From: Castor canadensis
Lineage: Eukaryota; Chordata; Mammalia; Rodentia; Castoridae
Direction of reading: 5' to 3'
Assembly: GCF_047511655.1 (NCBI RefSeq)
Contig: NC_133397.1
Span: forward strand, 125,324,308-125,388,307
DNA: 64,000 nucleotides
The position numbers and the translations under genes are program-made. Positions 60,936-64,000 of this stretch are shown piece after piece. The notes under the pieces are model-generated. The model saw only the letters and a list, made by a program, of their open reading frames with translations. It had not been told where the DNA came from and searched no databases. How positions within the stretch are numbered: the first letter of the stretch is position 1; each line of letters opens with the position of its first letter.

Positions 60936-61470
60936 TTTTATAATTTTATTCTTACATAAATATGGGGAATTACTCAGGTGCAGTTGATGAAGAATTTATC
61001 TTGAATTTTGTTGAAGAATGTTACATCTTTTAGCAATAAATTACAGATGTTGAAAATTGGACACAGTGATGCTGTGTTTATTTACACTGAAAGTTCTTTC
61101 AGATATCATGTAGTTTCATTTTAGTATTCCATAAATAAATCTAAGTTGATACGTGAATTTCATGATTAAGTGGGCCCTTTATCATAAACTGTCAGTCTCC
61201 CTATATTTATGAAGTAAAGTTTACACAAATTTAGTACTTTTAGTTCATTTCTATGTTATATTAAGTCACTGCAGTTTACTACTTAGGATTTCTTCCATTC
61301 TTCTCTCCTCCCCCTGCCCTCAACTAAGAATGTATGTAGAATTTGTGGTGGGATTTTTAATCCTCCTTCTCTGTTGATTCCTCCTGGTTTTCTTGTGTTT
61401 TAGGGGGACTTTTTCTATACTTTCCTCTAAATTGACTCTCTTATATCCTTGAGAATTTAAATCTGTATAA

Positions 61471-61530
61471 TCATCTCTCTCCCCCTCCTTTTCTCTCTTT
61501 CTCTCCCACTCCCTCCTTCCCTCTTGTTTT
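61471..61530 (+). repeat. Pyrimidine-rich (CT)n-type tract
   Basis: About 60 bases almost entirely C and T, with TCTC and CCTT units. Confidence 0.85.
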
Positions 61531-61866
61531 CTGGCTTTAAAGCTAGCACTCTGTAAACTACAAACCATTTAGTAATTTACCAAAATCATGCATACCACAG
61601 CACTGCCTAAGAAAGTTGATAGATTGCTGGCTTTCTTATTCATTAGATTTGAATAACTTTTCTTTGATCTGGGGCTCTAGTTAGTTCTTGGTTTATAAGG
61701 AATAATTTAAAAGAGTAAAAAAAAAAGAAAAAGCTCAGTAGGTTTAGCAAAGAGGACAAAGGTTTGGATGTAGAATACACCTAATATGTTTGGGAAGCAA
61801 AATAATTGTGGGATTCATGTCTGAAGGCATGGAAGATAGATGTGTAAGGATGGGTAGTGAGAAAAA

Positions 61867-61986
61867 GTCAGGTATGGAGGTGTGCTCCTGTAATTCCAGC
61901 ACTCCAGGAGGCTGGAGCAGGAGCGAGGCCAACCTGGGCTAAATAGTGGGACCCTGCCTTGACCTCTTCCCCCTCCCCCAAAAAGG
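61867..61986 (+). mobile_element. Monomeric B1-like SINE
   Basis: 'aggtatggaggtgtgctcct', 'gtaattccagcactccagg' and 'ggccaacctgggctaaatag' form a single B1/7SL-type unit without a tRNA half. Confidence 0.85.
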
Positions 61987-62310
61987 AAAGTGGTGAGGGA
62001 AGTATCAAGAAAAGACAACCCTTCAGATTGTGAAGATATTTAGATACACTTTAAGGATTTGCAGTCATTTTCTTAGGACAATGAGTGCTTTCATGATCTT
62101 GACTAGGATACCATGTTCAAGAACTAATAGCTTGAGATGACTTTGTAATCTTTAGAATATTTATTTGGAGCCCACTGGTTAGTTAGGGGCATCAGTAAGG
62201 GTAGGAGTTATGGGGCTAGAAAGAAAGGGATTGGGGATTCTTAGACCTGGGACGATTCTCTAGGAAGAATGGATAGCGTTGTTAGGAAAAAATCAATATA
62301 TCATCGGGCA

Positions 62311-62510
62311 TTTTTGTTGTTGTCATTATACTGGGTTTGAACTCAGGGCCTCACACTTGCTAGGTAGGCACTCTAATACCAGTCCTATTTTATAATGGGC
62401 TGACATAGGGTCTCATGAACTATTTGCCTGGACTGACTTCAAACCGTGATCCTCCTGATCTCTGCCTCCTGAGTAGCTAGGATTATAGGCGTGAGCCACT
62501 GGCGCCTGGT
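62311..62510 (-). mobile_element. Dimeric B1/tRNA SINE
   Basis: 'gggtttgaactcagggcctc', 'cttcaaaccgtgatcctcct' and 'ataggcgtgagccactggcg' mark both halves. CpGs are retained in the B1 half, suggesting a younger copy. Confidence 0.93.
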
Positions 62511-62949
62511 ATCACTGGACATTTGATGATCATATTCTGAGTACCGTTGGGGACCTAAACGTGGGTCCATCGTGTTACGGAGAAGCAGACAGAGTGAAAG
62601 ACAATGTACTGTGACAGTGGTGACAGCTGGCCCATCGTTTCCACAAATGACAGCTCTTGGCACAAAAACACACAATAATTGATAGCTATTATTTTTGCTC
62701 TTTATGATTTGATTGGGGTTGTCCCTGTTTTGCTGTTATTTTTGATCTTACGGTAAGCACTCTTGTTACAGGAGGACAGTTTCCCTCTAAATTCCTTCTG
62801 TAGTTCTGGCTGCACCAGAATAGCCTGTAGGCAGAGCTTACAAAGGAGCAAGTAGAAGAGAAGGTGGCTTCCTGCCAAAGCAGACCTGGGAGCAAAGACA
62901 CATCAAGTCTCAAAGTTTTGAGTTTGTATTGGAAAAGTCATATAGTTTC

Positions 62950-63028
62950 TTCCAATGTTGGGGATTGAACTCAGGGCCTTATGCCTGCTAGGTAAGCGTT
63001 CTACCACTGAGTTAATATCCCCAGCCCT
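62950..63028 (-). mobile_element. ID-like SINE
   Basis: 'ggggattgaactcagggcct', 'gctaggtaagcgttctacca' and 'aatatccccagccct' form one reversed ID-type unit. Confidence 0.88.
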
Positions 63029-63584
63029 GGAAAAGTTACCTGCTAGGCTTGGTTTAGTCTTTCACAGTTGCACTTGACTTCAGAGTATCACATGCTTTCC
63101 TGTACTCATTTTCACTGTTTGTGTCCTTCTGAACGCTCTTATTTATCCATTGTTCATTTTGCCATGTTCTTCTTATATCTTCTTGGAGAATGACCTATAA
63201 TATACTTTCTCTAGCACTGAACATTGAAAGACTTTCATTTTTTTAATAAACTGTAGTTATCTGGTTTGAAAACCTTTTTGAGTAGAAAATATGAATCAAC
63301 TGGACAGAATTTAATCCCACAAAGACAGAAATGCATGAAAATGGTATCATTTCAGGATTGTGCTTATTTATTTAAGAAACTGGGTGGGCATGGGCCTGGT
63401 AATTAAAAAGAAAGTTGGAAAAATATCAAAATATATAGAGATTTTTAAGGATAAATTCTAGAGTAGATGAATTCTAGAATATTGGATTATAGTGGTTATT
63501 CTGTAAAGATTTGTTCAATTATTACAGTGCAGTCACCTCTATCAGGAGAAAAAAGAATGTTTTCCCTGAGGAGACTGTGCAGAT
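63029..63584. other. Intron 2 stretch with no confident feature
   Basis: AT-rich intronic DNA, nothing recognised. Confidence 0.45.
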
Positions 63585-63722
63585 TTCTTTTTTTCTGTTT
63601 TGTTTTTGATTTTGATTTTTTGAGACAGGGTATCATTCTGTAGCCCAGACTGGACTCAAAACTGCAGTCCTCCTGTCTCTGATCCCCCATGTTGGAATTA
63701 CATATACACTCCTCCAAACGGG
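63585..63722 (-). mobile_element. Monomeric B1-like SINE
   Basis: Reversed B1 landmarks 'tttgagacagggtatcattc', 'gtagcccagactggactcaa' and 'ctgcagtcctcctgtctctg' follow a T-rich tail. The last 280 bases of the window hold nothing recognised. Confidence 0.85.
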
Positions 63723-64000
63723 GCTTCATCTACTTGAAGATGAAGCAACAGTTTACCAGATCTTTGGAGCAAGAGAAGGAAGGCTAAGGAGGCAGCTTAA
63801 GCAAAAACCCACACATGAGCCTCCTAGATTCATATTTTGAACTAACTGCATACAGTATGAGATCATGAGGCTGGTCAGAATAATGATCAGATTATGGAGG
63901 CACTCCAATATGCTACCAACTGCATTTTTCAGAGATGAAATTAGGTGATCTTGATTTAATTTTCATAGTCATTCAATCAAATAAGTAGCAGAGTTATCCA

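Larger units (their letters stand above)
40668..64000 (+). other. DPYD: DPYD intron 2, 5' part (runs off the window)
   Basis: The intron opens with a consensus donor gtaagt and continues to the window edge, at least 23.3 kb; human intron 2 is longer still, so the absence of exon 3 is expected. Besides the listed repeats, these stretches showed nothing I can name: 41220-42220, 42576-43744, 45646-46824, 47208-47804, 55891-56156, 56364-57729, 60936-61470 and 61987-62310. An (A)n or pyrimidine tract is the only structure seen in several of them. Confidence 0.85.

Noticed and set aside
40668..64000. Search for DPYD exon 3 in the rest of the window
   Set aside because: No segment resembling the expected NCEKLENNF start with flanking splice sites was seen; exon 3 probably lies beyond the right edge.

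Overview
This window is mammalian nuclear DNA and looks like a rodent. The strongest lineage clue is the SINE population: dimeric elements with a 7SL/B1-like left half ('gtgcctgtaatcctagctac') fused to a tRNA-derived right half ending in 'gccctgagttcaaaccccag' plus poly-A, alongside single ID-like units. Dimers of this B1-dID type are known from squirrel-, dormouse- and beaver-related rodents. The consensus here looks most like a beaver-type (Castorimorpha) genome; that is inference from memory, not a search.

The only protein-coding gene I can support is the 5' end of DPYD (dihydropyrimidine dehydrogenase, the first and rate-limiting enzyme of uracil/thymine and 5-fluorouracil breakdown), on the + strand. 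Coding exon 1 (10159-10197) encodes 13 residues. After a 30.4-kb intron, exon 2 (40557-40667) encodes 37 more. Together they give the first 50 residues in frame with phase-0 junctions. I found nothing matching exon 3, so intron 2 runs off the right edge.

Layout: 1-9640 is 5' flanking DNA made of old repeats (L1 3' UTR, MaLR LTR with a nested SINE, L2, LTR-like pieces) and simple repeats. From 9640 to about 10480 lies a TATA-less CpG island, the DPYD promoter. It holds six direct GGGGGCGTG sites spaced 42, 43, 41, 32 and 43 bp apart, close to 4, 4, 4, 3 and 4 helical turns, followed by a cluster of overlapping GC boxes. Intron 1 is AT-rich and carries SINEs, MIR, an L1M 3' end, MLT1, a SINE triplet (29.85-30.47 kb) and a long minus-strand L1 (35.45-38.2 kb). 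Intron 2 carries SINEs, a reversed MLT1, an L2 tail, a nearly complete LTR element (47805-50732) with paired 263/262-bp LTRs and no recognisable coding capacity, an L1 3' end, microsatellites and a duplicated TAAT-rich segment (59006-59151) that may be a noncoding regulatory element.

Almost every other open reading frame here is a chance frame in repeats, microsatellites or the CpG island. I see no novel gene system. The most interesting item is the helically phased KLF/Sp-site array in the DPYD promoter.
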